The notes under the pieces: generated by a model
What the model was told of the DNA's origin: nothing
Seen by the model: the letters and a program-made list of their open reading frames with translations, nothing else
The model's database searches: none
From: Symmachiella macrocystis
GTDB taxonomy: Bacteria; Planctomycetota; Planctomycetia; Planctomycetales; Planctomycetaceae
Assembly: GCF_007860075.1 (NCBI RefSeq)
Contig: NZ_SJPP01000001.1
Coordinates: forward strand, 3,197,490-3,261,489
Reading direction: 5' to 3'
DNA: 64,000 nt
Translations under genes and position numbers: made by a program
Shown here: piece after piece, positions 26,916-36,945 of the stretch
How positions within the stretch are numbered: the first letter of the stretch is position 1
Layout of the letters: every line of letters starts with the position of its first letter

Positions 26916-27305
26916 TTACAATTGCTCGCTCAAGAAATCGGGCATGCGTTGGATTTTTCCTTCGGCATCGACGCACCCCAACAGCGTTTCCGCTTCGCAG
27001 AGTAACACGTCATCGCGAAAGACCTGGTAGTTGTGAATCAACTTCGCCGGCGAGGAACGGATGAGCTGGGTCTTGACGGTCAGCATGTCATCGTAGCGCG
27101 CCGGGGCGCGATAGCGGACTTCCATTTTCACGACGACGATGAACAGACCTTGCTCCTCAACGGAGCGATAATTTCCCCCGGAGGCTCGCAGCAATTCCGT
27201 GCGGCCCATCTCGAAGAAGTTGAGATAGTTGGCGTGATGCAGGTAACCCATGGCGTCGGTTTCGCTATACCGGACGCGGACTTGGATTTCGTGTTCGCGG
27301 AGCAT
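26916..27305 (-). CDS. Acyl-CoA thioesterase, YbgC/FadM-like hotdog protein
   Basis: A 129-residue single hotdog-fold domain. The N-terminal [20 protein letters not shown] carries the YbgC/4-hydroxybenzoyl-CoA thioesterase signature with the catalytic Asp. It should hydrolyse short or medium acyl-CoA thioesters in the cytoplasm. It lies 29 bases downstream of the apparent full end of purF on the same strand and is convergent with the carboxyltransferase gene. The true substrate is unknown. Confidence 0.88.
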   Translation of the reverse strand: MLREHEIQVRVRYSETDAMGYLHHANYLNFFEMGRTELLRASGGNYRSVEEQGLFIVVVKMEVRYRAPARYDDMLTVKTQLIRSSPAKLIHNYQVFRDDVLLCEAETLLGCVDAEGKIQRMPDFLSEQL

Positions 27306-27334
27306 GTTATTTTTAGTGAGTATGGCGAAATGAA

Positions 27335-27464
27335 TTAGCGGTCATCGTCCGGTGTGTCGCCGGTTTCCTCGGGAGGTTCTTCCTCGGTGGAATCGTCAGG
27401 CTGCAGCGGAAACATCGACTGGCGCGCGGTGAGGTCTAGGTTCGGGCCGTCACAGATAAAGGGG
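27335..27464 (-). other. Out-of-frame acidic tail of PurF (apparent frameshift)
   Basis: On the minus strand, after a run of four C bases (27461-27464) a stop-free frame continues past the annotated purF stop to a TAA at 27335-27337. It reads [16 protein letters not shown], then an acidic end ([17 protein letters not shown]). One extra C in the run would join it to PurF as ...AYDAPFICDG.... Either the tail was lost by a one-base deletion, the run is a sequencing or assembly error, or the ribosome slips there. Confidence 0.6.
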
Positions 27465-29046
27465 CGTCATAGGCCCGCCCATCGTTTTCCTCTTCACCCA
27501 TTTCCAGTTTTTCCAGCGCGATTTGGTACAGTTGCACGCCGGCGGGAGTGGGGTATTTTCCGTCGATACAAGCTTGGCACAACGATTCTTTGGGAAAGCC
27601 GACGCAGCGGGAAATCGCTTCGATGGGCAGGTACTTTAAGCTGTCCGCTCCAAGCGTCTCGGCCATCGTGTCTTCAATTTCCGGCGTCAACGGGCCGTTG
27701 TCCATGAACTTCGGCGCGAACAACTCCGAAATCGTCGACATGTCGATTCCGTAAAAACAGGGGGCGATGATTGGCGGGCAAGCCACCCGCACGTGAACTT
27801 CGCTGGCTCCGCCCCGTTCCTTGAGTTGGGAGACCAGAACCTTCATGGTCGTCGAACGGACGATCGTATCTTCGACGAGCAGTACCTTTTTGCCGCGGAG
27901 AACTTCGGGCAGCGGCGTGTATTTGGTCTTTGCTTTGTCGGCGCGGTTGGCTCCCTCGATGAATGTCCGACCGACGTAGCGATTGCGAATCAGGCCTTCC
28001 AGACAGGGGACTTTCAATTGAAAGGCCAAACTATCGGCTGCCGCTTTGGCTGTGTCGGGAACCGGCACGACGATCGTGTCATCGTCGATCTCGAGAGTTT
28101 CCACCGCGGCCAATTCCTCGCCCAGCCGTTTGCGAGTGAGGTAGACACTTTGGTCATCCAGCGTACTGGCGACATTGGCGAAATAAATCCATTCGAAGAA
28201 ACAGTGGGCCCGATTGGGGCTGGCGGTGAATTGTTGAATCGAAAACTCGCCATCGCGAATGATGACCGCTTCGCCCGGGTGTAGGCTTTTAATGCTCGAT
28301 TCGCGAAATCCTAGATTGGCCAATGCGACCGATTCGCTGGCAGCGGCAAATAGCGGGCCTTCTTTCGCATAACACAGCGGGCGAATCCCTAAGGGGTCGC
28401 GGGCGACAAACATGTTGCCCAGTGCGTTGAGGTAGACGATGTTATAAGCGCCGTCGAAATGCAGACTCAGCTCCGTCAGCATCTCGATCATTTCTGGCCG
28501 GCGATCTCCCGAGAGTTGATGACAAATCATGTGCATCAAGACTTCGGTGTCAGTTTCGCGAGCGAGGTGGAAATCGTTCTCCGAGAGGATTTCATCCCGC
28601 AAGCGCGGATAGTTTGCCAACTGTCCGTTGAAAGCAAAGCTAAACCATTTTGGCTTTTCGATGTGATGCCGTTCGAAGGGCTGCGCGTAACTTTTGTCAT
28701 CCTTGCCACACGTGGCATAGCGGACGTGTCCAATCGCAGCCCGTCCAGCGTACTTCCGCATCAGGGATCGGTAGCTATCCTGATGGTTTAAGTGGAAGAC
28801 TTCGGTCACCGTGCCCACGTCTTTGTGGGTATCGATGAGTTGATTGCGGTGCGGATTGAAGGTCGTCATCCCCGCCGCCAATTGGCCGCGATTTTGGATG
28901 TCGAGCAGCAACCGCGGAATCAAATTGGATGTATGTTCCACACCTTGAGGCGGGGCGAGCGGGCTAACGCCACGGTCGGGAAGGTGGTAAACCGCGGCAA
29001 CGCCGCACTCGTGATTCAACTCGGCCATCGGTGATTCGGCATTCAC
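27436..29046 (-). CDS. purF: Amidophosphoribosyltransferase (first step of purine synthesis)
   Basis: A 536-residue enzyme that makes 5-phosphoribosylamine from PRPP and glutamine. The N-terminal glutamine amidotransferase domain has its nucleophile Cys at position 14 ([11 protein letters not shown]) behind a short leader; starts are GTG at 29046 or ATG six codons later. Further motifs are [17 protein letters not shown] and [12 protein letters not shown]. The phosphoribosyltransferase domain has the PRPP loop [17 protein letters not shown]. It is divergent from proB. The C-terminus appears truncated by a frameshift (see 27335-27464). Confidence 0.93.
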   Translation of the reverse strand: MNAESPMAELNHECGVAAVYHLPDRGVSPLAPPQGVEHTSNLIPRLLLDIQNRGQLAAGMTTFNPHRNQLIDTHKDVGTVTEVFHLNHQDSYRSLMRKYAGRAAIGHVRYATCGKDDKSYAQPFERHHIEKPKWFSFAFNGQLANYPRLRDEILSENDFHLARETDTEVLMHMICHQLSGDRRPEMIEMLTELSLHFDGAYNIVYLNALGNMFVARDPLGIRPLCYAKEGPLFAAASESVALANLGFRESSIKSLHPGEAVIIRDGEFSIQQFTASPNRAHCFFEWIYFANVASTLDDQSVYLTRKRLGEELAAVETLEIDDDTIVVPVPDTAKAAADSLAFQLKVPCLEGLIRNRYVGRTFIEGANRADKAKTKYTPLPEVLRGKKVLLVEDTIVRSTTMKVLVSQLKERGGASEVHVRVACPPIIAPCFYGIDMSTISELFAPKFMDNGPLTPEIEDTMAETLGADSLKYLPIEAISRCVGFPKESLCQACIDGKYPTPAGVQLYQIALEKLEMGEEENDGRAYDAPLSVTART

Positions 29047-29244
29047 TTAGGGATGCGAGGGTGGGGCGAGGAAAGCAAGTGCGTCTTTATGCTTCCTTAA
29101 TACTTTGGCATCATACTCAACCAGCCGCCATGAACCAACCAACAAACGAATGATTTCTCGGCACAGGCGGTGGAAATGACCGCAAAGTCGATCAAGTTGC
29201 CGTAAACCGAGCCATGCGGTAAATTCGAGGTTTCCTAAATTACA

Positions 29245-30396
29245 TTGGATGGAAACCGCGACATGGTCAATTTGGTTCGCCGCGAGGTGATTGAAACCGC
29301 CCGCACGTTGGTCGTCAAAGTCGGGACGAGCGTCCTGTCCCGCGAGGACGATACGCTCAATCTCGAGCGACTGAGTGCTTTGAGCGAAGAAATCCAGCGC
29401 GTTCGTGAAACCGGTCGGCGGGTTGTCTTGGTCTCCAGCGGTGCGGTCGGCGCCGGCATGGGCTTGCTCGGTTTGCGACAGCGGCCCCGCAATTTGCCGC
29501 ATCTGCAGGCTGCTGCTGCCGTCGGACAAGCCCACTTGATCCGGCATTATGACGATTGTCTGAAAAAACATGGCTGTCATGCGGCCCAACTGCTGCTCAA
29601 TGCAGACGATTTCGATAACCGCTCACGATATCTCAATGTCCGCAATACGATTTTGACGTTATTCGAAAACGGCGCGGTCCCCATCGTCAACGAGAACGAT
29701 ACCGTGAGCGTCGACGAAATCGCTTTTGGTGACAACGATCGATTGGCCGCATTGGTCACAAATCTGATGCATTCGCCGTTGCTTGTCATCTTGTCGACCG
29801 TGGACGGTCTCATGGATGGTCCTCCGGATGATCCGAAATCAAAGACGATTCCGTTGGTCAAAGAATGGGATGACAAACTGCTGCAATTGGCGACCGCCGA
29901 CCGCAGCAAACGCGGGACCGGCGGAATGCGCACCAAACTCAGCGCGGTTAAGATGGCGACAGCCGTGGGAGAGAACGTCATTGTGGCGAACGGGACGCAG
30001 TCGGGCACACTGATGAAAGTCTTAGCGGGCGAGGAAACCGGGACGTTGTTCCTAGCGCAGGGAGCGTCCGTTCCGGCTTGGAAACGGTGGATTGGATATT
30101 CCAAGCCCCCCAAGGGAAAGCTGATTCTGGATGCTGGAGCGCGGACAGCCGTTGAGCGGGATGGCCGTTCGTTGTTGGCCATCGGAATCGTCGGAGTCGA
30201 GGGACAGGTGGAAAAAGGGGACGTGGTTGCGTTGATTGATGCGAAGGGAAACGAATTCGCTCGCGGCTTGACGAACTACAGCACAGCGGAGATTCGCCGA
30301 TTGGCAGGCAAAAGGAGCGAAGAAATCGCCCAGTTGTACGAATCACTTCCATATGTAGAAATTGTTCACCGCGACAATTTGATTGTTACGGTATAA
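29245..30396 (+). CDS. proB: Glutamate 5-kinase with PUA domain
   Basis: A 383-residue enzyme that phosphorylates glutamate in the first step of proline synthesis. The kinase domain has [58 protein letters not shown] and [19 protein letters not shown]-terminal PUA domain spans about 285-375, as in the long bacterial form. Start is uncertain between 29245 and the ATG at 29263 (MVNLVRREV). No proA or obgE partner is adjacent. Feedback inhibition by proline is usual in this family. Confidence 0.94.
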   Translation: MDGNRDMVNLVRREVIETARTLVVKVGTSVLSREDDTLNLERLSALSEEIQRVRETGRRVVLVSSGAVGAGMGLLGLRQRPRNLPHLQAAAAVGQAHLIRHYDDCLKKHGCHAAQLLLNADDFDNRSRYLNVRNTILTLFENGAVPIVNENDTVSVDEIAFGDNDRLAALVTNLMHSPLLVILSTVDGLMDGPPDDPKSKTIPLVKEWDDKLLQLATADRSKRGTGGMRTKLSAVKMATAVGENVIVANGTQSGTLMKVLAGEETGTLFLAQGASVPAWKRWIGYSKPPKGKLILDAGARTAVERDGRSLLAIGIVGVEGQVEKGDVVALIDAKGNEFARGLTNYSTAEIRRLAGKRSEEIAQLYESLPYVEIVHRDNLIVTV

Positions 30397-30866
30397 CGTT
30401 CACTGAGAAGCAACGTGGGGGCAATTTACACACCGTGGGAGGAGCATTGTCTCACAGGGAATGCAGTTTTTCCCTACTCTTCCGACTTCGACATCGCTAG
30501 AATTGCGGTTTACACCCTGTTTTATTGGATTCTTGTTTTATTGGAATCGAATCGAGCAGGGTGTCGGCTGAGCGCAGATGGCTTTCCGAGGCAGGAATTT
30601 CGGTCGCCGTGCGCAGGTGTTGATTCGCGAAGTTGATATTTTGCAGCCTTGATACTCGGAAACCGGGTAGAGTAGGCTTGGTAAACACCCTGCGGTGGGT
30701 TCGATTGAATTGCTGGGGCGCTTTGAGTTTCATTCTCGTCAGACCATGTTATTTTGTAGGCTTTGCGACTTAGCCGCATCCCAGGTGACTTGCAGCGATC
30801 CTGATCCGGGCCTAAGGTTCGAGACGTCTCCCCGTACATCCATTTTTTGCGACGGTGTAACTGAAT
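30397..30866. other. Intergenic region with a short direct repeat
   Basis: About 470 bases without a convincing gene. A direct repeat, gttttattggattctt followed by gttttattggaatcga, lies at about 30519-30550 and could be a protein-binding site. A long minus-strand frame starting further right (30522-31700) is a shadow of the phosphoesterase gene. Confidence 0.4.
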
Positions 30867-31682
30867 TTGAAAGCCATCATCAGCGACATTCATGGAAACC
30901 TGGAAGCCCTCGAGGCCGTACTCGCGGACATCAAAGGTTTGGGAATCGACGAAATCTATTGCCTGGGTGATGTGGTCGGTTACGGCCCCAATCCGCGTGA
31001 ATGCGTCGATTTGGTGATGAAATCGTGCAAGATGTGCTTGCTGGGAAACCACGATCAAGGGGCACTGTTTGATCCTGAGGGGTTTAACGCCGGTGCCGAG
31101 CGGGCGATCTTTTGGACACGCTCGGTCTTGGAATCGGGTGATTCGGCCGGCAACGAACGCCGTTGGGAGTTCCTGGGAGAATTGCCACGCATGCACAACG
31201 AGGGCGACTTTAAGTTTGTGCACGGGTCCGCTCGCAACCCGCTCAATGAATATGTTTTTCCCGAAGACATTTATAACCAGCTCAAAATGGAGCGGATCTT
31301 CGGGTTGATTCAGCAGTATTGTTTTCAAGGACACACACACGTTCCCGGCGTCTTCACCGAAAACCTCAATTTCTTCAGCCCGTCGGAAATCAATCATGAA
31401 TATGAATTGACCGGCGGCAAATTGATGGTCAATGTCGGCTCTGTGGGACAGCCACGCGATGGCGACCCCCGCGCTTGTTATGTTGTGTTGGAAAACGAAC
31501 CCGCGTCCGACGCCAATGCCGAAGCGGCCGCCGAGACCGACGTGGAGTCGGCCACTCCCGCTCCTCCGGCCAAACTGACATATCGCCGCGTTGATTATGG
31601 TTTTGAAGACACGGCGGCAAAAATTTACGACATCCCCGATCTCGATAACTTCCTGGGGGATCGCCTCCGCGACGGCCGGTAA
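30867..31682 (+). CDS. Calcineurin-like metallophosphoesterase (YfcE/UDP-hydrolase-like)
   Basis: A 271-residue protein starting at a TTG codon, directly followed by the motif-bearing [10 protein letters not shown]. Dinuclear metal ligands are Asp7 and His9 (SDIHGN), Asp35 ([10 protein letters not shown]), Asn61-His62 (LGNHD) and the His residues in GHTHVPG. The YGPNPRE and [12 protein letters not shown] stretches are typical of small diadenosine-tetraphosphatase-like phosphodiesterases. A low-complexity Ala/Glu insert sits near residues 213-232. Its stop is three bases before the yidC start, so the two are probably cotranscribed. The substrate is unknown. Confidence 0.88.
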   Translation: MKAIISDIHGNLEALEAVLADIKGLGIDEIYCLGDVVGYGPNPRECVDLVMKSCKMCLLGNHDQGALFDPEGFNAGAERAIFWTRSVLESGDSAGNERRWEFLGELPRMHNEGDFKFVHGSARNPLNEYVFPEDIYNQLKMERIFGLIQQYCFQGHTHVPGVFTENLNFFSPSEINHEYELTGGKLMVNVGSVGQPRDGDPRACYVVLENEPASDANAEAAAETDVESATPAPPAKLTYRRVDYGFEDTAAKIYDIPDLDNFLGDRLRDGR

Positions 31683-31685
31683 ACA

Positions 31686-34052
31686 ATGGAAAATAATCAA
31701 CGCTTTTGGATTTTTATGGTCGCTGCGTCAGCGATCTATTTGGGGTGGATGTGGTTCAATCCCCCTGCGGGACAAAACCCTGCAGCCAATAAACCGGCCG
31801 CGAATGCTGAGGTTGCCGAGAAGGATCCGCAACCAGCCGCGGTGGCGGATCAGGACCCTGACGCGCCACCGGCGGATGCTGCCGCAGACGATAAGAATGC
31901 CGATGATAAGGCAGTTGTTGCGGAAGCTGCCGGAGACGAAGCCGCCCCGGAAGATGGCGACAAGCAGGAAGAACCGGCAGTTGCTGACCTTAAAATCCCA
32001 GAGTTTCTGAACCAGACAGTCCTGATCGGATCCGACAATCCCGAAACCGGATTTCGCATGGCTGTGACGATCGATACCCGCGGCGCGGCTATCGAATATG
32101 TGGAACTCAATGATCCGCGGTATCGCAATCTTAAGAATCGCCAAGCCCCATTGAAGGTTGTCGGCAGTAGCGATCAGGCGGACCACGATAAGTTGCGCAA
32201 AGAACAACGGCAACAGGACCAGCTGGTTCTCAAAGTCCAATCGATCTTCCGCAAAAATTGTTACAAATGTCACGCCAAGCCCGCACCGGCGGGTGGCTTT
32301 CGGATTGATTCCCGCAATGGTTTGTTCGCCGGCAGTGATACCGGCGCGCCGATTGTGCCCGGCGACCCCAGTCACAGTTTGGTCGTGCAGGCCATCCGGC
32401 AGGAAAACGAGCATTTCAAAATGCCCCCCGAGGGGAAGAAGCTCTCAGACAAAGACATCAACGACATTGTGCGTTGGGTCGAGATCGGTGCACCCATGCT
32501 GACACCGATGACGTTGCAGGTCACGGTGCCGCAAATTGAAGACCAATTCGCCGAGGCAATCGAATCGCTGAATTCGGTGAATTGGGAGTTGGTGGAGAAG
32601 GCAAAGGATGACTCAAAGGCGGTCTTTCGCATCACTTCGCCCGATGGCCGATTCGAATTGACCAAGACCTATCAGGTGAACAAGGCCAAAGGTGACAAAC
32701 CGGAAGACGAAGTCGACGCTTACGTCCTAGATTTTGATTTCAGCATCAAGAACCTGTCCCAAGAAGCGCAGAGCGTGAATTATGTTCTGCAAGGTCCGGT
32801 GGGCGTCCCGTTGGAAAGTGTGGTAGGAGCCCGCAAGTTTCGCGATGTGCAATTCGCATTTCTTAACCGCGAAGACAAGGCCTTTCATTCCGACTCACTT
32901 TCGGCCCAGGAAATTGCCGAAGGAGAAACGAGTCTGTGGGAGCAACCGATTTTAAAATACATCGGTGTCGATGCGCAATACTTCGCCGCCTTCCTGCAGC
33001 CCGCCAACGAACCGACGGTGGAAGATTCTTATTTCCGCAACTATACGCCAGTCGCCAGCGGCACCATCGACAAGGAGCATCCCGAGCGGACCGACATTAG
33101 CGTGTCGATCACCTCCAATGACGCGGACTTGAAGCCGGGTGAATCGCTGACGCACGAGTACGAACTCTTTGCAGGACCAAAGCGGAAAGAATTGCTGGAG
33201 CCGCACGGCGCCGAGACAATTATGGATCTGGGCTGGTTCGGAGCCATCGCCAAGGTGATGCTATGGTTGCTGGACAAGTTCTATGCGGTGATTCCCAACT
33301 ATGGTGTGGCGATCATCTTGCTCACGGTCATGGTTCGCTTGTGCATGTTTCCCCTCTCCCGTAAGCAGGCGCTGGGCGCCGCGAAGATGCAGGAGATCAA
33401 ACCGGAAATCGATGCGCTGAAAAAGAAGTACGGCGACGACCGGGAAAAAATGGGCCGCGCCCAGATGGAGTTGTTCCGCAAACACAAATACAACCCCTTT
33501 AGCGGTTGTCTGGTGTTGTTCATTCAGATGCCGGTCTTTTTCGGTCTGTACACCGCGTTGCGGAGCAGCGTGAATTTGCGGATGGCTCACTTTTTGTGGA
33601 TCGACAACCTCGCCGCCCCGGATGCGCTTTTTCCCTTGGGCTTCGAATTACCCTTTAGTTTGGGTGATACGTTCAATCTGCTACCGATCATCACGATTGT
33701 GTTGTTTATCGTCCAACAGAAATTATTCATGCCGCCGCCAACCGATGAGCAATCGGCCATGCAGGCCAAGATGATGAAGTACATGATGATCTTCATGGGA
33801 TTCATGTTCTACAACGTACCGGCCGGACTGTGCGTGTATTTCATCTCGTCCAGCTTGTGGGGCATCGCCGAACGCAAATTGCTGCCGAAGGTCCAAAAAC
33901 ATTCCAGCGGAGGTTCGGACGATGGTGGCGGCGGTTCGAAAGGCGATAAGGGTGGTGGCTCAAAAGGTGATGGATCCCCCACGCCAGGGGCGAGTCCCAA
34001 AGCAACACCCAAATTGGGAGCTGCTAAGAAGAAATCACGACCGCGTCGCTAA
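31686..34052 (+). CDS. yidC: Membrane protein insertase YidC with an inserted c-type haem domain
   Basis: A 788-residue YidC. It has an N-terminal membrane helix (about 7-24), an Ala/Asp-rich linker (28-100), a periplasmic domain and the C-terminal five-helix insertase core (about 510-745) with the groove Arg551 in LLTVMVRLCMFPLS. A Gly/Ser/Lys-rich tail ends the protein. Unusually, residues about 178-272 form a planctomycete cytochrome (PSCyt1-like) module: CYKCH at 192-196, then GGFRID, PGDPSHSLV, MPPEGKKLS (candidate distal Met246) and WVEIGAPM. It splits the YidC beta-sandwich domain. The frame is continuous on both sides, so it is a true insertion. The gene lies between a phosphoesterase and mnmE. 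Confidence 0.93.
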   Translation: MENNQRFWIFMVAASAIYLGWMWFNPPAGQNPAANKPAANAEVAEKDPQPAAVADQDPDAPPADAAADDKNADDKAVVAEAAGDEAAPEDGDKQEEPAVADLKIPEFLNQTVLIGSDNPETGFRMAVTIDTRGAAIEYVELNDPRYRNLKNRQAPLKVVGSSDQADHDKLRKEQRQQDQLVLKVQSIFRKNCYKCHAKPAPAGGFRIDSRNGLFAGSDTGAPIVPGDPSHSLVVQAIRQENEHFKMPPEGKKLSDKDINDIVRWVEIGAPMLTPMTLQVTVPQIEDQFAEAIESLNSVNWELVEKAKDDSKAVFRITSPDGRFELTKTYQVNKAKGDKPEDEVDAYVLDFDFSIKNLSQEAQSVNYVLQGPVGVPLESVVGARKFRDVQFAFLNREDKAFHSDSLSAQEIAEGETSLWEQPILKYIGVDAQYFAAFLQPANEPTVEDSYFRNYTPVASGTIDKEHPERTDISVSITSNDADLKPGESLTHEYELFAGPKRKELLEPHGAETIMDLGWFGAIAKVMLWLLDKFYAVIPNYGVAIILLTVMVRLCMFPLSRKQALGAAKMQEIKPEIDALKKKYGDDREKMGRAQMELFRKHKYNPFSGCLVLFIQMPVFFGLYTALRSSVNLRMAHFLWIDNLAAPDALFPLGFELPFSLGDTFNLLPIITIVLFIVQQKLFMPPPTDEQSAMQAKMMKYMMIFMGFMFYNVPAGLCVYFISSSLWGIAERKLLPKVQKHSSGGSDDGGGGSKGDKGGGSKGDGSPTPGASPKATPKLGAAKKKSRPRR

Positions 34053-34179
34053 CCGGCCCGCCTGGAAACAGGGTGCCCCTAACGGCTTGCCCGCCAGTGC
34101 AAAGCATACATCCGGCAAAGCACAGTGCTGGAGCACCCGGCAGCGGAATTCGACGCGACAGCCAACGTAAGCTTCGGCT

Positions 34180-35535
34180 ATGCCATTCGATTTGCACGAT
34201 ACAATCGCCGCGCTCTCTTCGCCGCCCGGTCCGGCGCAGCGAGGGATCGTCCGCATCAGTGGATCCGCTATTCGCGATGCGTTGAACGGATTGTTTCGCC
34301 CGGATGATCCGCCGTTATGGGAAACCGCGCGCCTGCCGCAAAGGCATCCCGGTTCGTTTTGGTTAGCCGATATTCAGCGATGGATGTCGGTCGATATTTT
34401 CCTGTGGCCAACGCAGCGTAGTTACACCGGGCAACCGATGGCCGAAGTGCACACCTGCGGATCGCCGCCGCTGCTGGAAGCGATACTGGCCGCCATTTAT
34501 GCCGCCGACGTCCGCCCGGCGCGAGGCGGCGAATTCACGCTCCGTTCGTTCTTGGCCGGCAAGGTCGATCTACTGCAAGCCGAAGCAGTATTGGGAGTGA
34601 TCGACGCCGATGATCAGGTCCAACTCAACGCGGCGCTGCAGCAACTCGCCGGCGGAATTTCGGGCGACATCAACACGGTCCGCGAGGACTTATTGTCATT
34701 GTTGGCGGACCTTGAAGCGGGGTTGGACTTCGTGGAAGAGGATATCGAGTTCGTCGATAACCGCGAAATCTTGGCCCGCCTCACGCTGGCCGAAACACGG
34801 ATCACCTCGTTGTTGGAACAAGCGGTCGACCGCATGCGCTCAACTGGAACGGCTCGCGTCGTGCTCGCCGGTCGTCCCAACGTGGGCAAAAGCACACTGT
34901 TCAATGCATTGCTCGGCCGCGATGCCGCTCTGGTTTCCGAAATCGCCGGCACGACGCGCGATTATCTGGCCGCTGAGGTCAATTGGCATGGACGGCCGAT
35001 CGAACTGCTCGATACGGCTGGCTGGGAGCTACAGAGCGAGGGACCGTTACAAGCTGCATTGGCGCTGCGCGAAGATCAACTGCAACGCGCCGATTTGATC
35101 ATTTGGTGCGTCTCCGCCGATGAACCGCCCGATCCGCTTCTCAAGGAAGCCGATTGTGGAAACGCCCGTTCGCTGACCGTGCTCACCAAATGCGATCTTC
35201 CTGATACAACGGGGCCCGCATCAGCCCTTCGCGTGAGTGCCGTAACCGGCGCGGGCTTGGAAGAGCTGACCGCCGCCGTCGCCAGCGAACTGTCGCAAGA
35301 CAGTGCAGCCCCTCAACAGTTGTTGGGCACCACCGGTGCGCGCTGCCGCGACAGTCTCCACGGTGCGGTCGAATCACTCCAACGAGCGCGGGAGGTCGCC
35401 GAACTGTCAGCCGGAGACGAACTGCTATCGATTGAAATCCGCGTTGCTTTAGAGGAACTAGGTAAAGTCAGCGGAGCGGTCTATACAGACGACATTCTAG
35501 ACCGCATTTTCAGCAAGTTTTGCATCGGGAAGTAA
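34180..35535 (+). CDS. mnmE: tRNA modification GTPase MnmE
   Basis: A 451-residue protein that, with MnmG, adds the carboxymethylaminomethyl group to U34 of certain tRNAs. The N-terminal folate-binding domain opens with LHDTIAALSSPPGPAQRGIV, and the G domain has GRPNVGKS (231-238), an AGTTRD switch and DTAGW. The C-terminus is CIGK, with the conserved catalytic Cys. The G4 motif reads TKCD rather than NKxD, a minor departure. It lies 127 bases after yidC, the usual bacterial neighbourhood. mnmG is not in the window. Confidence 0.95.
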   Translation: MPFDLHDTIAALSSPPGPAQRGIVRISGSAIRDALNGLFRPDDPPLWETARLPQRHPGSFWLADIQRWMSVDIFLWPTQRSYTGQPMAEVHTCGSPPLLEAILAAIYAADVRPARGGEFTLRSFLAGKVDLLQAEAVLGVIDADDQVQLNAALQQLAGGISGDINTVREDLLSLLADLEAGLDFVEEDIEFVDNREILARLTLAETRITSLLEQAVDRMRSTGTARVVLAGRPNVGKSTLFNALLGRDAALVSEIAGTTRDYLAAEVNWHGRPIELLDTAGWELQSEGPLQAALALREDQLQRADLIIWCVSADEPPDPLLKEADCGNARSLTVLTKCDLPDTTGPASALRVSAVTGAGLEELTAAVASELSQDSAAPQQLLGTTGARCRDSLHGAVESLQRAREVAELSAGDELLSIEIRVALEELGKVSGAVYTDDILDRIFSKFCIGK

Positions 35536-35540
35536 CGGGG

Positions 35541-35632
35541 TCGGCTTGAGGCGTGAGGGTTGGCGGTTTTGTGCCGAATGGTGCATGGCCCCTCTCATTT
35601 TCTCAGGTCACTGACCACCAGCCACTGACCAC
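35541..35632. repeat. Intergenic low-complexity repeat region (copy 2)
   Basis: Contains tcggcttgaggcgtgagg near its start and gtcactgaccaccagccact at 35607-35626. The same blocks in the same order are at 5280-5422. No gene is seen in the 339-base gap between mnmE and the superoxide dismutase gene; the dismutase promoter must lie in its right half. Confidence 0.55.
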
Positions 35633-35874
35633 TTTCTACCCTCGGGGCAGTTTCTCTAGGTTGCCTTTAGGTGGAATCGCCTAAAATTCCGGAAATGCGT
35701 CGCCGTGCTCAGGCGTGTGCTTTGCAAAGATGCGAATCAGGTTGATATAACCAATCGAAACCACAAATAAAGGGAAGTTCACGGCGGAAATTCTGCGCAG
35801 CTGAGCTTCAGTTTATCGCTTTTCTTACACGTTGCCTCTCGATTGACCGAGGCCCAACAAGGAGAACACCGACC

Positions 35875-36483
35875 ATGGCTTATTCATTGCCTGACTTGCC
35901 GTACGCGTACGATGCTCTGGAACCGCATATCGATGCTCGTACGATGGAAATTCACCATACGAAACACCATCAAGCCTACATCAACAAGGTCAACGATGCT
36001 CTGAAAGGGCATGACGACTTGGCGGCCAAAACGATCGAAGATTTGATGAGCGACTTGGCAGCCGTGCCGGAAGCCATTCGTGGCGCCGTGCGGAACAACG
36101 GTGGTGGACATGCCAACCACTCACTGTTTTGGACAGTCATGAGTCCCTCAGGAGGCGGAACGCCCTCCGGCGATTTGGCTGCCGCGATCGATGCCGCTTG
36201 TGGAAGTTTTGACAAGTTCAAGGAACAATTCAGTGCCGCCGCCGCAACTCGATTCGGCAGTGGTTGGGCTTGGCTGTCGGTCGATGGCGACAAGGTCGTT
36301 GTGGAAAGCACCCCGAATCAAGATACGCCGCTGTCCGAAGGACGCACGCCGATCTTGGGATTGGATGTTTGGGAGCACGCCTACTATCTCAATTACCAAA
36401 ACCGCCGTCCGGATTATGTCTCGGCGTTTTTCAACGTGATCGATTGGGATACCGTGGCCGCCCGTTTTGCCGCCGCCAAATAA
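35875..36483 (+). CDS. sodA: Iron/manganese superoxide dismutase
   Basis: A 202-residue cytoplasmic enzyme that converts superoxide to oxygen and hydrogen peroxide. Metal ligands are His27 ([10 protein letters not shown]), His82 ([10 protein letters not shown]), Asp164 and His168 ([18 protein letters not shown]). The sequence [15 protein letters not shown] and Gln-less centre favour Mn-type, but Fe or cambialistic use cannot be excluded. An AGGAGA ribosome-binding site precedes the ATG. It is monocistronic and followed by a strong terminator at 36556. Confidence 0.95.
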   Translation: MAYSLPDLPYAYDALEPHIDARTMEIHHTKHHQAYINKVNDALKGHDDLAAKTIEDLMSDLAAVPEAIRGAVRNNGGGHANHSLFWTVMSPSGGGTPSGDLAAAIDAACGSFDKFKEQFSAAAATRFGSGWAWLSVDGDKVVVESTPNQDTPLSEGRTPILGLDVWEHAYYLNYQNRRPDYVSAFFNVIDWDTVAARFAAAK

Positions 36484-36555
36484 GCTCGCGCCGTTTGTGA
36501 GATGAGTCGCGTAACAGCGGTTGGCTTATCTCTTAATCTGCAGCGAATAAAACAA

Positions 36556-36597
36556 GACAGGGAACCGCCGCGAACTTGGCGGGTTCCCTGTCTTTTT
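36556..36597 (+). terminator. Rho-independent terminator of the sod gene
   Basis: A GC-rich hairpin with arms GACAGGGAACC and GGTTCCCTGTC around CGCCGCGAACTTGGCG is followed by five T residues. It is 72 bases after the dismutase stop and just before the lipoprotein gene. Confidence 0.9.
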
Positions 36598-36672
36598 ATG
36601 CGCCCGGACAACCTGCCTAACCGATACAATGAGACGAAGTTTCCTTTTCTCACGGGGAGAGTCTCGGTGGCG

Positions 36673-36945
36673 ATGCGTTGGTTGAACATCTTGCTCATGA
36701 CGCTGATGCTGGCGATCAGCGGCTGCCACTATCTCGATCCACAATACAAGCCGACCGGTTTCAGCAGTACGCAACACAAGTACGAAGTCGAAGAAAAAAT
36801 CCGGGAATGGCATGCCCGGCAGGAAAAGGAAAAGAAGCTGGCCGAACTGCATCGCCGGTTGGCCTTAGCGGACGAAGCGAAACAAGATGGAACACGGACC
36901 GTCAATGCTCAAAACAAGATGAGTCCGTCGCTGCCCGCTCGCTAA
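36673..36945 (+). CDS. Small lipoprotein
   Basis: A 90-residue protein starting MRWLNILLMTLMLAISGCHY. The signal peptide ends with a good lipobox (AISGC, Cys18), so the mature protein is lipid-anchored. The remainder is highly charged and probably a coiled coil (KYEVEEKIREWHARQEKEKK). The longer frame from 36502 runs through the terminator and is rejected; a GTG two codons upstream (36667) with GGGGAG before it is an alternative start. No family is recognised. Confidence 0.7.
   Translation: MRWLNILLMTLMLAISGCHYLDPQYKPTGFSSTQHKYEVEEKIREWHARQEKEKKLAELHRRLALADEAKQDGTRTVNAQNKMSPSLPAR

Noticed and set aside
30522-31700. A 392-codon minus-strand frame opposite the phosphoesterase gene
   Set aside because: It lies antisense to a gene with intact catalytic motifs, has no recognisable domains or ribosome-binding site, and looks like a codon-bias shadow.
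35536-35874. Possible tRNA or small RNA upstream of the superoxide dismutase gene
   Set aside because: No cloverleaf or known RNA signature could be found; only repeat blocks and an untranslated leader are seen.
36502-36672. 57-codon extension of the small lipoprotein
   Set aside because: It is encoded by the sod terminator hairpin, and the lipoprotein signal begins at the internal ATG.
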